Positions 13,392 to 26,684 of a DNA stretch of 64,000 nucleotides are shown here, in pieces; position 1 is the stretch's first letter; every line of letters begins with the position of its first letter. Source of the DNA: Primulina eburnea (lineage: Eukaryota > Streptophyta > Magnoliopsida > Lamiales > Gesneriaceae); contig NW_027331309.1 of the NCBI RefSeq assembly GCF_022965805.1, positions 124,001 to 188,000 of the forward strand, written 5' to 3'. Under the pieces are notes generated by a model. The model ran no database searches. It had not been told where the DNA came from and saw nothing but the letters and a program-made list of their open reading frames with translations. Made by a program: the position numbers and the translations under genes.

Positions 13392-16300
13392 CTATACAGC
13401 TTGCAGAACTTCAGTTTCATCTGTTTTCTTTGCGATTTTTGGTGGAAGCTTTAAAACCTTTACGCGAAATACCGCCTGCAATGGCTTCCATACAACACGT
13501 CAATGTGACGAAAACCAAGGGCCGTTCAAGAACATAAAGTATCAAGATCCAGTTAAAGCCTAAAGGATGATGTAAGATTAAACAAGACGACGGCCCAAAA
13601 AGAGGGACAGTGTATCGTGCTCTTTCTACGTTTTTTGCAACAAAATATGGGGATGAGAATTGAGAAACTAGGTAATGATGTAAAAACTCTGACCTTCTTA
13701 TCAGACCCAAATTCAATCACATCCGTAGGATGAAAACGAGTAGGGACATTGGGTGACACACGATATCGCCTGTCCTCGTTGCTGTAAAATTTTCTACACT
13801 TAGTATGTAGATTCATGTCACATCATGCGTATAGAAGTGGGAAAAATGCATTCCAAGACATACTCAGATATCCAGGTGCCATATTCACTCCTTAAGTCAG
13901 TTACGAAGAAGGCTCCATCTTTATAGCTTATTCGAGCATGTGTTTTGGAAACCTGAAGTGTCGCAATTGAAGGAAAAAATGAAACTTCCGGAAAATTATA
14001 AAAGGGAAATGAGAATTCAGTGAACTTGCCTGAGGTGAAGGTATACATACTGATACTCCAGCAAAATTTGGGTGGTGTACATTCCTACGATTGAAAAGGG
14101 TATGCTATAAGTATCACAGTCTAATATAGACATGTAAGCAAATGAATCACACGGTTTCTTTCATAAGCTGTAGACGAAAAGGCATACCCAATAACATATG
14201 GATTCTTCTCATCTCGGCTTAGAATGATGGTATCAGTTGCAGCGGTTGAATCTTCAATGGAAAATAGAAACCAACTATACACACGACAGGGCAACAGTTG
14301 AGCAAATCGATAAAGGAATAGTACCTCGTCCACGTTGAAATGTTTGGGGAATGGGTCTATAAAGATGTAAAAAAAAGAATTCTTCTAGCATTTGGATGAA
14401 TGCAAGATAATTGCTAGCAGAACCCATGAGTGCGATGCGTGACAAAATGAAGAAAGTATTCTCTTCATAAATTTAAGGTTATGATATACTCACTCTGCAT
14501 CCAGAGCTCGCTCTAGAGCATCATCATCTGTAAACCATCTTCGTAACTGGTCATTGGCCTTCACGAGTAATAGATACGACACATTAGTCACCTGGTCATC
14601 ATACCATAATCATAGAACACAAACTGCAATTTTATTCCAAGTTTATTGGCTTACTTTATCAGAAAGTCTGCACTGCAGCGTTCTTCCTTCAAGTTTTGAA
14701 CTGAAAGCCATACAATTCATTCATTATATTCAACATTCTCTCCACATCACGAAAAGTCCAAATATAAAATTGTCGATTTGTCGTGCGTGTACACGCGCAC
14801 ACACATGTTTTTCTATCACACTTGGTGCAAATAAAGGTTACACAGCTTAGACGTCATGTTTTTCAACACTAAGTGCTTCCAACCAAATTCATATTAAACA
14901 TCCCGGTTCCAATACATCTCATAAAAAAATTAAAATCTTGTAACACACTTATTCAATCCATCGGTGGAAACCAAAAATCATACCAAATATATTGACAAAT
15001 AAAGGAAAATAAGATCTCACCCATTACCACCAAGAACCCAACTCAACATTAAAGGCATAGCAATGTCGACAAAAAATCTCCCACCAACTCTTCCGGGATG
15101 TGGTATTCTAAATTTTGTCAGGAACTACAAAACCAAATACCGACTTTCATCAACTTCTAAAATTTCTGGACCATACCCGGATATTCTCAATCTTCTCATG
15201 CATTAAATTCACATTCTTACCGACAGCGGACCGAGACCAACACCAAGGTATGCTTTGTAAGTTGTTGCCATAATTGCAGCCATCCTTGCTAGTCCATGAA
15301 TGACTGCAACTCTTATTTTTCGAGCATTCTCATATCTGAAGAAAGCCAACAAATGCTTTGAAGTTTTGGTGGGTGATCTTCATGAAACTTTAACGAGGCT
15401 TATGGAGACAGCAGTAAGGGAAACAAATACATTACACCTTTTCAAAGCAGAGGCTATATCCATTGGCCTACTAGACTCGATACTTTCTTTCCATACTTTA
15501 TCAAGCTCCAGTGATAGTTGATATCCATCCTGAATTCATAACATATTATTTCAATATTATCGCCTTTTAGTTCAAAATCAGAAAAGATTCGTGATCCGGA
15601 AATAAATTCAATATCCATGCACATGATGGAATTCTTATATATACATATTTTTAGTGGTCCACAGTCTTTTTAAAAAGTTCTATAATCAAATAAAGGCAGT
15701 GTGTACCTTAAGAAAATGGTAGAGAAGTTCAGAAAAAGAACTGTTCAAAATACATCATACCTCAATTGCCATGCATCCCCCTTGACCCAAGTTTGGTTGC
15801 ATGGCATGGACAGAATCACCAAGTAACGTGACACGGCCCTTTCCCCATGTTAAGGCTGGGGTCCGGTCATATATATCACGACGGAGAATTGCATCATCAT
15901 CCGTGGTGAGTAATAGATCTATGACATTATCACACCAACCTCCAAACAATTTAAGTAGCCTCTCCTTTTTACCTAAAAGATCAAGAGAATCACTCCTTTT
16001 AAGGATGAAACTTCATCCTAGCTGTACAACTCAAATAATTTAAATTTATCATGGCATCGATAAGTATCCTTCTTTCAAGGCAGTATTTATGCCATAAAAT
16101 CAGAATTCAGTTATAAGTAAAATTAACAGTTGACTATCATTCATCTTTCCACTCAGGGGTGTCACATACGTCCCAGACTGGATAAGCTCGGTGAACTATA
16201 TACTAGAAGGTTTTTCCCAGTGAAATTGCCTGGCCGGAGTCAACTGAAGAGAAACAAATATCGAATCAGTAAGGGGTAAAGCTGGAGATTGTTTACCTCC

Positions 16301-18774
16301 GACATCTACACCACCTGGCGGTTCATTATGAAACGCATACCATTGCATCTTTCCTCCCCCAACATCTGAAGAAACAAAGTATTGTTTGTGGCCCAGGAAT
16401 ACTCGGTACCTGTAAGAGAATTGCAAACTTAGTGGCCTTACTCAATATCATAGACAAGGAAATGTTACAGACATTGGAACGAGAATAGACAACATACCCA
16501 ACCGTCTCTATATCAGCAGGAACAAAATCTGCTATTCCGGTGTAACAAGTGTACCCTGAGTATATAGCTTCACTTGGGCCAAACAGAGTTTTCCTCACCT
16601 GTGCTAGCATTAACAGTGATACCAGAATCACGAGCATAAGAATTCGGAGTCAAATTTCAATATTTCATGATTCATTTTTTTTTATTCTTTGTTTTTCTGC
16701 TCTACATTCAGTTTTTGGTCGAGCGGAATTGTATCTAATCATCATTATAATCATAGCACATTCCCGCTAGTTGCGGGATCGACTGCATGGATATTAGTTC
16801 TCCAAGCTAAGCGATTTTCTCACATGTCATCCCTTAAACCAAGATCTAATATATGCTCCTTAAGACCTTTATCCAAGTTTCCAATGGATAATCGGAATCG
16901 TATCACACATATAAAGTAAAAAGTACCTTCGACCGTATCCCATCAGCACCAACAAGAAGATCACCCTCATAACACTGCCCATTCTCAAGCTTCACAGTAA
17001 CCTGAATTTGTGCAAAGTATTAGTCGTACCAAAGCAGACACGGGATCAACATTAATTTTTTTGGGATACGTTAGGGCGTGGAGCGCTTAATAGACCTAGA
17101 AAATATGCGATATTGATGAATTTTCATTTGGATTTGCATTGGGATCTAGCAAGCTACTAAACCAGTGAAGAAAGGTGTAACTTGAGACTACCTTTTCACC
17201 GTCATCTTTGAAGTCCACTACATTGCTTTCATTAATAATAATATCTGAGCCAACTGCATAGGCAAGAATTTGTTGCAAAGTCATGCGGCTAATGACTCTG
17301 GTGACGGGAAGTCCCCGCTCCGCTGCGGGAGTGAACGTGTCAAACTTGACGTACCTGATTATAAACAGTATCATTTTATGCACTTAAATCACATAAAATG
17401 GGAAAAGAAAAGTCACATCTTCCTTTCGCAAACAAAGATAACAAAAATAACTGCTGCATCGACGACCCCTCCCTCCGCTTTCCATATAGTATGTATATGA
17501 TTAAGGAAACCAAACCGATTCCTCGAGTAAGAATTCTTCATCATTTACAGATTAACCAAGAGAAAAGAGAAACACTAGATAGCATAATCAGGGAAACAAA
17601 AATGGTGACAGTGTAAGGCAAAAAACATGGATTCGTGTCATATATTTGAAAGGACAGGATATTGATAACAATAGTACAAAGCCCACAACCATTAAGGGAG
17701 AGCACTTTAGAATTTATAACTGCAAGATTCATTTTCGGTCTTTCTGCTACCATCCAAACATACAATAATACACCGCTTAATGAGGAACATCCAGACAGAT
17801 ATTGCACAAGCATGATATACCACGGATACAAAGGCAACACTTTGAGCAGAAACAGGGCGAGGAGGGAAGCACTCAAAACCAAAAAAAAAGTAGATTTTTT
17901 TTCCATGACGTAAGAGTTCATCATCCTCGCCTCCTAACCCCAATTATCAGTCCTTAGCAGTACGAAAGTACTTTATAGTTCTATTGGACACTTGAAGCAT
18001 TCTACTCATCCATGAAAACACGAAAAAGACCAGCACGAAATGTTTGGAAGGAATTAGCATGGTTTCAGATAATAACCAAGTGAAGTTTTAATTTTTACAA
18101 AAAAATTGCATTTATTTTCGGAGCTGCTTCTATACCCTTTGTTAATTAATTCACTGCCTAGCCCCACCAAACACCGTTTTAAACCGCGGGTGAATCAAAT
18201 ATTTGGCAGATAATATCCTTCTAAACGACAACTCAGCACAACTAAATCTAGAAACCTACCAATTACCAGAGATCCCATCCACCAAACCGTTAATTCGATC
18301 ACCGGTGATGCAGCCGGCGCTCATTATTTCCTCGGCAACATCCATATCTATAGCCTCCAAAGCAGCCAATGCATTGCTCTGTATCTGAATTGGCCCTCTA
18401 TACTGCCCCTCCCCTCTGATAGCACTCAAATCCCTCTCGAACACCACCACGTCAAACCCCCGCTTTTTAGCAGCCAAAGCCAGAACCAGCCCACCAATCC
18501 CGCCGCCAGCCACCAGAATCCTCAGCTTCTTCACCGTGTCTTTCGAGACTCCACCGCTAACAGAAGCCTCACACTCTGGGACTTCCACTACAGCAGCCTT
18601 CACTTTCGTTTGTTTCCTGTGGTGCCCATTTTCTTGGTAACTCAAGTAGGATTTCTGGCCCGGAAAAGCGCAGACTTCTGCTGGGATATCTTTGAATACC
18701 AGAGATGGGGAATGGGTTCTTGAAAACAGCGATGTAGATGGATTGATTGAGTGATAGAGTACAGATGAAGTCAT
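13392..18774 (-). CDS. ZEP: Zeaxanthin epoxidase, 16 exons, intact
   Basis: Plastid FAD enzyme that epoxidises zeaxanthin to antheraxanthin and violaxanthin, in the xanthophyll cycle and early abscisic acid synthesis. Exons, 5' to 3' on the minus strand: 18774-18260, 17354-17192, 17001-16927, 16598-16498, 16409-16297, 15972-15761, 15529-15438, 15335-15221, 15124-15021, 14700-14655, 14558-14494, 14274-14188, 14084-14030, 13952-13864, 13781-13694, 13475-13392. The sum is 2004 nt, or 667 residues, the usual family length. Every junction keeps phase. The first ~80 residues are rich in Ser, Thr and basic residues, like a transit peptide. FAD-binding GGGIGG is at residues 90-95, followed by VVVFERD. 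The second flavin motif, GDSVHAMQPNLGQGG, starts at 374. A C-terminal FHA domain (about 545-630) contains SKTHARISY and TDLRSEYGTW. Start chosen at the ATG at 18774, because upstream frame extension lacks an ATG and the N-terminus then aligns with remembered asterid enzymes. Confidence 0.97.
13953..14029 (-). other. ZEP: Apparent GC-AG intron of ZEP
   Basis: Intron 13 begins GCAAGT after CCTTCACCTCAG and ends CACTTCAG. Splicing there gives the expected IPSPQ-VSKTHARI junction of the FHA domain. The only nearby GT donor (GTATGT, 27 nt upstream) would delete nine residues that the family keeps. GC-AG with GCAAGT is the commonest non-canonical plant donor. Confidence 0.8.
17355..18259 (-). other. 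ZEP: First intron of ZEP, 905 bp
   Basis: Donor GTAGGT follows the TG of a Trp codon, and the acceptor is ATCAG before GTACGTCAAG. It is the longest intron in this gene. No separate gene or transposon boundary was recognised inside it. Confidence 0.85.
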
Positions 18775-18958
18775 CTTTCTAGAACTAGGCAAACATACCG
18801 AACAAAATTCAGTGTATCAGTATTAAAGCACCAGTCTTTTTTGTGGTAAAACACCGAAATTTCGAGAATTGAATGAAGAAGCAGAACCAATAAAAACTGG
18901 TGTGGTCTTCGCAATCTTCTATCCTCGAAATTCGATTAGCTCGAATAGAAATTCGGAG

Positions 18959-18968
18959 GATATATAGT
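18959..18968 (-). promoter_or_regulatory. ZEP: TATA box of ZEP
   Basis: On the minus strand a CTATATATCC element lies about 185 bp upstream of the ATG. This predicts a leader of about 150 nt. Confidence 0.55.
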
Positions 18969-18974
18969 GAGAGC

Positions 18975-20900
18975 GACGGTTACGGTTTTGGGTGGTGGGG
19001 CTGTAAGAAATCTGAGCCAATCCCATCATAGCAGAAGAAGCAACGGTGGAGATTTCATGGCAATGCCATGTTGCCCAGCTCTCTGTCAGCATATTCAAGT
19101 GTCCAAACTTGGTGGTCTGGAGATGAGATCTTTACTTCATTTTATATATTTAATTTCAAAAAAAAAATGGGTCTTATATATAAATAGACAAATCTTGATC
19201 GTTCATCTTATCATAGAGACAATATCTATATGAGTAGAATGAAATAAACCGGTTGGAAGGATGAGTAGGATGGCTAAAAGAACAGCAAAATTAATTTGTT
19301 TTACATTAATTGTTGATTAAATCACAAATTGGTATATCAATTTTTGTGAATGATCTAATAGGTACCCAATTCCAACTCATTTCTAATTAAAAAAGTTTGT
19401 GTATTAATTTGTCATTTAAAAATAATTCATATATCAAATTATTTTTTACTCAATAATAAAATGTTACCTAATTTGTTTACTTTAGAATAATTTAAGGAAT
19501 AAAACTTTCTTGAGTATTATTCCACTCATATTTTAAAAAATCATCTCGATTCAAAAAATCCTTACCATACAACTTATAAGTCATGTCAATAAACTTATTG
19601 AAATCAAAATTAGTCATTTAATGCCCTAACTATATACTCCTATTCTCTTCAATTCCTAATACTCATAAAAATGAGTCGATTTTGAAACCGGACTTTAACC
19701 CAACTGGTCTTAATTGTGTAGAGGTTTGTATCGATGTGTGTTCGAGTTCAATACTCATAAAAATAATGGTCGGGTTTAGAAAATAATTATCTTAAAAAAA
19801 CTTCTTGTATGTAGACAAGTTGGATCTATCTCAAATTTAACCGTCACACCATTCAAATAGTGCCACGTACGCCTCTAGTGACCAATCGATAAACTTCAAA
19901 TATCCCTTTTAAAAAAAGTGTTATATGTGGTCGAAGCCTACAACGACAGCAACATTTCCTATCTGTGATCAAATCATGTCCAGAAAAATTAAGATTTTTT
20001 TTAAAAAGTAAAATAATTTTGTTTTTTTTTTTATAAAAAAAGGCTACTCTACAAGTTTCTAATGAGTTCTAAATATGATTATCATAAATTATAATTTTAT
20101 TTTTAGATATTAGAAAATTATAATAATTGAATAGGGCTTTTTCTGGTGGCGACAATTGACCGGGACCAACATAATTTCATAGTTTTCTCTAATTTTCTTG
20201 CTTCACTCGTTTCATATAGTTGACAATTTCATGACAATTGATATCCATAATTATAGAAGTAACTGGATAAATTATTATAAGCCTAAAAAAAATGGGAATG
20301 TATATATAATTTAAGAGAAAGTTTGACGATATAAATACGAATTTAAGCTCTAAAATTATGCTACAAATATGTTCAAGAATTTTTTAGTATAAGTTCGAAT
20401 AATTCGATATTTTCACTGATTTAACTCGAAAGTTCAAAATTTAAATACAGTAGACCTCAACTATTGGCCCATGTTATATATCTGGAAACATTGAAACCCC
20501 ATTGATTCCAGTGCAAAAGGCCCATGTAAAAAGTTAGGATATACATGTAGTTTACAAAATGCCCAAATTTATTAGGCCCAATGGAATGAAGAAGTTTTTC
20601 TTCACAAAAAGAAAGTAGGGAAGACCGAGGAAAAAAGTAAGGTAAAACTAGGAAGTCGGTATGATAAATGAAATTTGGGATTGTTTTGTCAGTCATATGT
20701 ATTTTAGTTTCAAATTAATTTGGATGATGTACAAAACTCTCTCTTTTCCCCATATTAGGGATGACAACGAGTCATGTTAGAATTTGATCTTATATTAAAC
20801 CCTCTTCGCTGGGATGAGTTTAAACCTGGTTAAGTAAGTCCGAGAACAGCCCTGAAATTTGATGGACCATACCCACCACTCTATATTACATATAATACAA
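18975..20900. other. Upstream of ZEP; no further gene seen
   Basis: ZEP promoter region followed by AT-rich DNA. Around 19680-19770 an ACTGGTCTTAATTGTG...GTTCGAGTTCAATAC arrangement resembles the A and B boxes of a tRNA-derived SINE, but no boundaries were found, so it is not called separately. Confidence 0.4.
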
Positions 20901-21085
20901 GAGTAGGTCTCTCGTAAGACCGTCTCACGAATTTTTGTCTGTAAGACGGGTCAACCCTACCAATATTCACAATAAAAAGTAATACTCTTTGCATAAAAAG
21001 TAATATTTTTTTCATGGATGATCTAAATAAGAGATTTTTCTCACAAAATACGACATGTGAGACCGTCTAACACAAATTTTTTATC
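20901..21085 (-). mobile_element. GAGACGGTCTCAC MITE, copy 4
   Basis: Starts GAGTAGGTCTCTCGTAAGAC, contains the AATAAAAAGTAATACTCTT core, and ends near GTGAGACCGTCTAACACAAA. Confidence 0.85.
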
Positions 21086-22593
21086 ATAATATAAATATAT
21101 AAGTATACATATACACGTACATATTTATGGTTAAGAATATTTTTACATTTTTATTTATTGAATCATGTATATTTTAATATCTAAATTTAACTCATAATAT
21201 TTTAGGATTGAAATAATTTTATTTTATAATGATATGTTTTAAATTTTAAATATATAATTATAAATTTTATTTTGTTATAAATTGAATATAAATCAATATA
21301 TTTTAACTTATGACAATAGTTTTTCCTAAATATTATTAACATAAATTTGGAAAGTAAATTTAATGATTTATTAATTTCTAAAAAATTTGTTGTATAATGA
21401 TTAAATTTCAAAAAAGTATATAATTTTTAGCAGATATAAGTCTGATTGGAACCACTAGATTTCATGGTGGGGGTAGGTGTCGGTTTTGGCGAACAACTCC
21501 ATATCTGTCTCATTATCATCTCTACTCTCGTCTGTGTGATTTATGCGCTAAGATATCATCGAATCAACTAAATCACATTTATTTCAAGTATTTTGAGCGT
21601 AGCTCACATAGGGGAAAAATCAAGCATTTGTTTTATGGAACATATTTTAGATGATATCGTTCGATGTATCAAGTTTTCTTTATCCGCAACAAAAAAAAAA
21701 ATTTAAAAATAAGTTATATTTTGCCAATCAAAAAAATTATATTTAAATTTCTACCAACCTGATTTTATTATCATTTGACGAGGAAAAAATATTCAATTAT
21801 CATATTTTGAAATATCAGTTGAATTGATATAATATGCGTTACTGACCAATTCGAGACGATTGATCTTTAAAATATTATATTTTCAGGATTTCCCAATAAA
21901 AATGAGTTTGCAATCAACAAAAGCTACGCAGCATTTGTCCTTAAAATTACATGTAACAAAATCCATCACTTCAAATGATGGCAACAACCTTAACTTCTCC
22001 AAACAGTTTCCTTTTCAATGAATACATTTCATTTTATTCCCATCTCAAGTCCACCCATACATGATTTGCAAAGATTCTCGAAATTTTATTGGTTGGAAAT
22101 TGTACACTGTCTACGTATGCATTAGATATGCAAGAATTGGGCACACATAATTAAATAGTTTGATGAAGACACATTTAGTTTTTTTTTTTTTTTTTAAATA
22201 TTCAATAGCATAATATTGTCATAATTTACAAAAATAAAAAATAAAAAAAAAAGGTCCAAAACAATTTTAGAAAAATTCTATACAATCCAATAACACCCCG
22301 GATTAGAAAACAAAATATACTAATGTATGAACAACTTGATTAGCCAACCGCGTACAATGTTGAACCACAAACGAAGAAGCTTGCCTGTTTTATTGTTGTA
22401 TATACTTCCATAACAACATCAGAAACATTTGTTTCCATCAAGTTATTAGGCCATCCAAAAAGATACATCAGCGTCACGCAATATAGGAAAGTGAAATTCA
22501 ATAACACTAGTGTTAGATCAATATAGGGAAAAAACAAACACGAAAGATTAAAAAAAAATCCCAAAATATTTGAAGTTAACTATTCTATTCCTA
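21086..22593. other. Intergenic, no gene seen
   Basis: Very AT-rich (notably 21090-21420), with homopolymer runs near 21690 and 22180-22250. Minus-strand open frames are low-complexity. Confidence 0.45.
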
Positions 22594-23142
22594 GGTACAG
22601 TTTGGTACATAGGATATGATAAGTAAGGGATATACAGTATAAAGATAAATCAATGATAAATATAATGATAAGATAATATGTTGAATGTTTGGTATGATTT
22701 TAACTAGAGTGATTAAATTTATATATTGACATGTAATGACAAAATTAACCCTATCATAAAAACTTATATTTCATTGTTATCAAGATCTTGTAATTGTACT
22801 TTTTTTTTTATTTTTTTTATAATCTTTTTCATATCGAATGAGCCTAGTAACTATTTGTGTGTGTATATATATGTATCTATATATTTGTATATATGTATGT
22901 ATTTAATAAACATTTAACATTAACTTAAATGTATTTAAACAAATGGGGGTAATTAAGTAATTTGTAGTATATTTTATCATTAAATTAAAACTATCACACC
23001 TCTTACTAAAGATGTTTTATCCTTCTAAAAATGTATTTCTCAAGGGCCCATGATATTATCATGGGCTTTTTAAAAACGTACCAAACGTGGGAATGCGGAT
23101 TTTTATCAATCTCACCCTTATCTCATGTACCAAACAATGCCC
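22594..23142 (-). mobile_element. Tourist-like MITE, about 550 bp, copy A
   Basis: Ends are GGTACAGTTTGGTACATAGG on the left and CATGTACCAAACAATGCCC on the right, an imperfect terminal inverted repeat. Its reverse complement aligns over most of its length with the element at 23703-24194, for example in the AGTTTTAATTTAATGATAAAAT block. The target duplication is not clear. It is non-coding apart from low-complexity frames. Confidence 0.7.
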
Positions 23143-23699
23143 AAAGTCAATATCAAATATAATTAGGAACTAGCATAGTTGCCAACATAATCCAAAGTCT
23201 GTAGCCAAAGAGTCCCTGTATTTGCATGTATTGTCACATGGGATTGCATTTTGGACGCAGACAACCTTGTCCCTCTCCCATGTCTTGAGCCAAATCAACT
23301 GCTCTATGTGCCAACTCATAATGCCAGAACAATCCTCATGCTTCCAGAGCAATTAAATGCTCATAGACAGATAAAACCTCTTGAAAATTCACGTCTCATT
23401 TATGCTTAGAATCGATCCTCGGTTGTCAAAAACCTCTTGTTTTTTATGACATGATCACTTCCACATGGAGGAAATATACTAGGTTCAAATACTCCACCCT
23501 AGTTGTTTTTGTCTATATATATATCGGTTAATCCAAGATTTTTTGGGTAGAAAAGATACTGGATGGGACGAGACTTGTCAATGGAATTAGGTGATCTCGG
23601 ATTTTCTAACAATAATTTTTATTTTTTGTTTAAAGATATTATGAAATTGGATTTTGATAATCTTATACGAAAATATAAACCAATCTAATTTCTATACTT
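23143..23699. other. Spacer between two MITEs
   Basis: No gene was recognised. A segment near 23310-23357 resembles, in inverted orientation, the GTTGCTCTGGCATTATGAGA region at about 24267-24310. Confidence 0.4.
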
Positions 23700-23702
23700 T
23701 AA

Positions 23703-24194
23703 GGCATAGTTTGGTATACGAGATAAGGAAGAGATTGATAAATAAAATTCTTTATCCCAAGTTTGGTACATTTTTAGAAAGCCTTATAATATCATGAACC
23801 CTTGATAAATAACTTTATATAAGGATAAAATATCACTTCTATTATGTTTGATAATTTTAATTTAATGATAAAATACATTACAAATAACTTAATTGTCTTC
23901 AATTTATAAAAACCGTAAACCCTATCTTCTCTCATTTCACGTGTGCTTCCATCGATCCTTCACTTGTGCTTTTTCATAGACTAGTCATACTACATTCCAT
24001 ACTTTGGTTTTTGAAATTATAAAATTTATTATGATAAGGTTAATTTTGTCATTACGATCTAATATATAAATTTAATCACTTTTCTTAAAATCATACTAGA
24101 CATTAAATATAATATCATACATCTTATTTATCTTTAATCAATCATTATATTATATATCACATATTTATCCTATCATGATATACCAAACTATGCC
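23703..24194 (+). mobile_element. Tourist-like MITE, 492 bp, copy B
   Basis: TIRs GGCATAGTTTGGTATA and TATACCAAACTATGCC are perfect complements over 16 bp. Both ends are flanked by TAA (23700-23702 and 24195-24197), the three-base target duplication typical of PIF/Harbinger. No transposase is present. Confidence 0.85.
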
Positions 24195-24197
24195 TAA

Positions 24198-25176
24198 GAG
24201 ATTGTGTAATATGTCATGCTAATAAGCTATATTATATATGAAGGGTAAATGAATAAATTGAGCACAGAGTTGCTCTGGCATTATGAGAATTGCTCTGGCA
24301 TTATCAGAAGCCATTCTTCTTCCTCTCATCATGAACTCTATTATTACAGAGTCGATCAAAATTCCTCCGACAAAAACATTATCTATCCCCCATTTTTCAG
24401 CCACCCTTTTCGCTTCTTCTCAACATCGACTCTAAGAATTCAACGAGAATGGCGAAAGAGACATGAGCGGAAGTGAAAGTACTGTTCGTAGATTTATGCG
24501 GCTCATATTCTGAATTCCGACGCGGAAAAAGGTAATTCTATTGAAAGTATAGCTAATTTCGCCTCTATCTGCTTCATCATTCTATGGTCCCATATGTTTA
24601 CTTGCTCTGTGTGCGCTTCTCTCTTTGTGTTTTGTGTAGCATTAAAAACAGGAACTTTTTGGGAAATGTGATGGCGAGCTATTTTGAAAATGAAAGGGTG
24701 GATTTAATGTGTGGTATTAGGAGGATGGGTAGTGGATTTTAAAGCTTAAAGTTGTGTTCTCTGATGAAAAATGTCAATATCTTGGAAGCTTTTATGTTTA
24801 CTCTTACACTCCAATCACGAGCCTTTCTGTGGTCCATGCCCAATAAAATTAAGGCGTGTATCCAAGACTTCATTTATAGAGCGAGTAATGTATTTTTGAG
24901 GTCTTGGGAGAGTTTTAGACTCGGGAAAATTATGATTTTGTAGACAATCATTACTGTCTCTAGCCATAGGATCAAGAAGTTGCAGGACTTTGAAACAATT
25001 CGAAACTGTGTAAGTTCTATTTGGTCTGTTCAGACCTTTGTTAGGCGTTAAGGTTTGTGATATAGCTTCGAGTTACTAGTTTTTTGAGCATTTGAATGTA
25101 AGTCTTACCCTGTTATTACTTCTAGACTGATTCTACAAGGACTTCAAGATTTCACGAAAATTGGATTTTTGGAGCA
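24198..25176. other. Upstream region and probable leader of the remorin gene
   Basis: Probable promoter and 5' untranslated region of the remorin gene. A GTAATTC donor-like site near 24531 and acceptor-like sites near 25135-25140 would allow a leader intron, but this is not provable from sequence alone. A short direct repeat of TTGCTCTGGCATTAT occurs near 24268 and 24289. Confidence 0.4.
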
Positions 25177-26684
25177 ATGAGGAAGTACTCAGGGTCGTTT
25201 AGGCACTCCGGTGCCTATACGAGCCCAGGAACACCTGAATATGGTGGTACCATAGACGAAGTTCCGAAAGGATGGAATTCCGAGCGAGTGCCACTGGCAA
25301 CAAGTAGTGGTGGTCGAAGGCATATTAGTGCTGCTGCTTTGATACCCTTTAACAGTGGGAGGGCTCTGCCTTCGAAATGGGACGATGCTGAGAGATGGAT
25401 TACGAGCCCTGTTTCAGGTCATAGTCCTTTCAACACTTTTGCAGCTCAATCTCAGAGGCACCCAAAGTCGAAGAGTGGCCCATTGGGATCTCCCGGACTT
25501 GTATACCTATCCAACTATTCACCCACCATGGATGGTGGCAGTGTCAAGAATTTCATGGGAAATTTACCGCTTACTACTGGGGTACTGGTACCTGAAGGTT
25601 TATCCATTCAGTATGATGCTAGGATCATTTCAAAATCAGATTCTCCGTACCCTGGAAATAATATAAATCGGAGTACTAGTGTGCCTGGGGCGTCAGATAT
25701 TCTCAGTGAAACTATGTTTCCTACTTCTCAAGGTACATATGACGTTCTCTCGTATGATAATTCTACGATAAAACTAGTTGCACGAAAAGTCATGTTTTCA
25801 ATTGACGAATTGAACATCTAGGAGACATACTTGACCGAACAGAGGAGGAAGGCCTAGTTTCCCCGGATGTTTCGCGAAGGGATATGGCAACTCAAATGAG
25901 TCCAGAAGGAAGCACTCATTCATCTACCAAAGGGAGACTATCATTCTCCATTTTTCCTTCATCTGGATCAGTCCCAAACGACAATGTTTCTGCAAAAGAT
26001 GAAGTTAGAGATGTCCAGGTAGACAAAGGCACGAGTACTGGCAGGGACACCAAGAAACAAGGACTAAGGAAGATGAAAGATTCAAGAAATACTGAAGACT
26101 TACCCTCACCTTGGAGTAGTGCTGAAGCAAGAAAAAACGTCAGGTGTGTCAATATGGGAGCCCGATTACCTGAATATTTGCTAATTAAGGATCACAAATT
26201 AGAGAATTTGTAAAATTCCAAAAGGATTCAAGATAACAAGGTTTCTTCTTGGATTTCGCAGGTTGCAAAGAGAAGAGGCCAAGATCAGTGCTTGGGAGAA
26301 TTTGCAGCAGGCTAAATCTGAAGCAGCAGTTCAAAAACTCGAGGTTCGTGTTGTAGCATCACACCAATTTAGCTGTGTTAAATGACCTGGTGTATTTTAT
26401 TTTATTTCTTCTTCTTCTTCTTTTTGGAAAAAAAAAATAAAAATTCAGTCTTGTGTAGGATGTTAGTTGAATTGTATCGACCCTTGCTAACAATTCTGTT
26501 TCCTTAGATGAAGCTAGAAAAGATGCGATCAGCCTCGATGGACAAAATCTTGAAGGAGCTCGAAATCTCGCAGGCAAGAGCTCAAACCATGAGAAACTCA
26601 CTGGTGGAAAATCAAACTTCTCAAACTTCTATATTTGTGAAAATGCGCTCTTTCAGCCATCGCTTTCTTTGCCATAGGAATTAG
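25177..26684 (+). CDS. Remorin-family protein, 4 exons
   Basis: Remorins are plant plasma-membrane microdomain proteins with a C-terminal coiled-coil domain. Exons are 25177-25732, 25822-26143, 26262-26343 and 26508-26684, summing to 1137 nt (378 residues). All junctions are GT-AG and in phase. The N-terminus (MRKYSGSFRHSG, then SPGTPEYG and DDAERWI) and the central MATQMSPEGSTHSS match the long-N-terminus remorin subgroup as I remember it. The remorin core lies in exons 3-4, with REEAKISAWENLQQAKSEAA followed by KLEKMRSASMDKILKELE. Two points are odd. The stretch just before the core is short and diverged from relatives. The C-terminus is SFSHRFLCHRN and lacks the GCFTCHAF-like ending common in the subgroup, although a terminal-proximal Cys that could anchor it remains. 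Without the 25733-25821 intron the frame would break, so the model depends on that splice. Confidence 0.82.

Noticed and set aside
25803..25821. Frameshift making the remorin gene a pseudogene
   Set aside because: A GT-AG intron at 25733-25821 restores the frame exactly and the full model is a whole number of codons.
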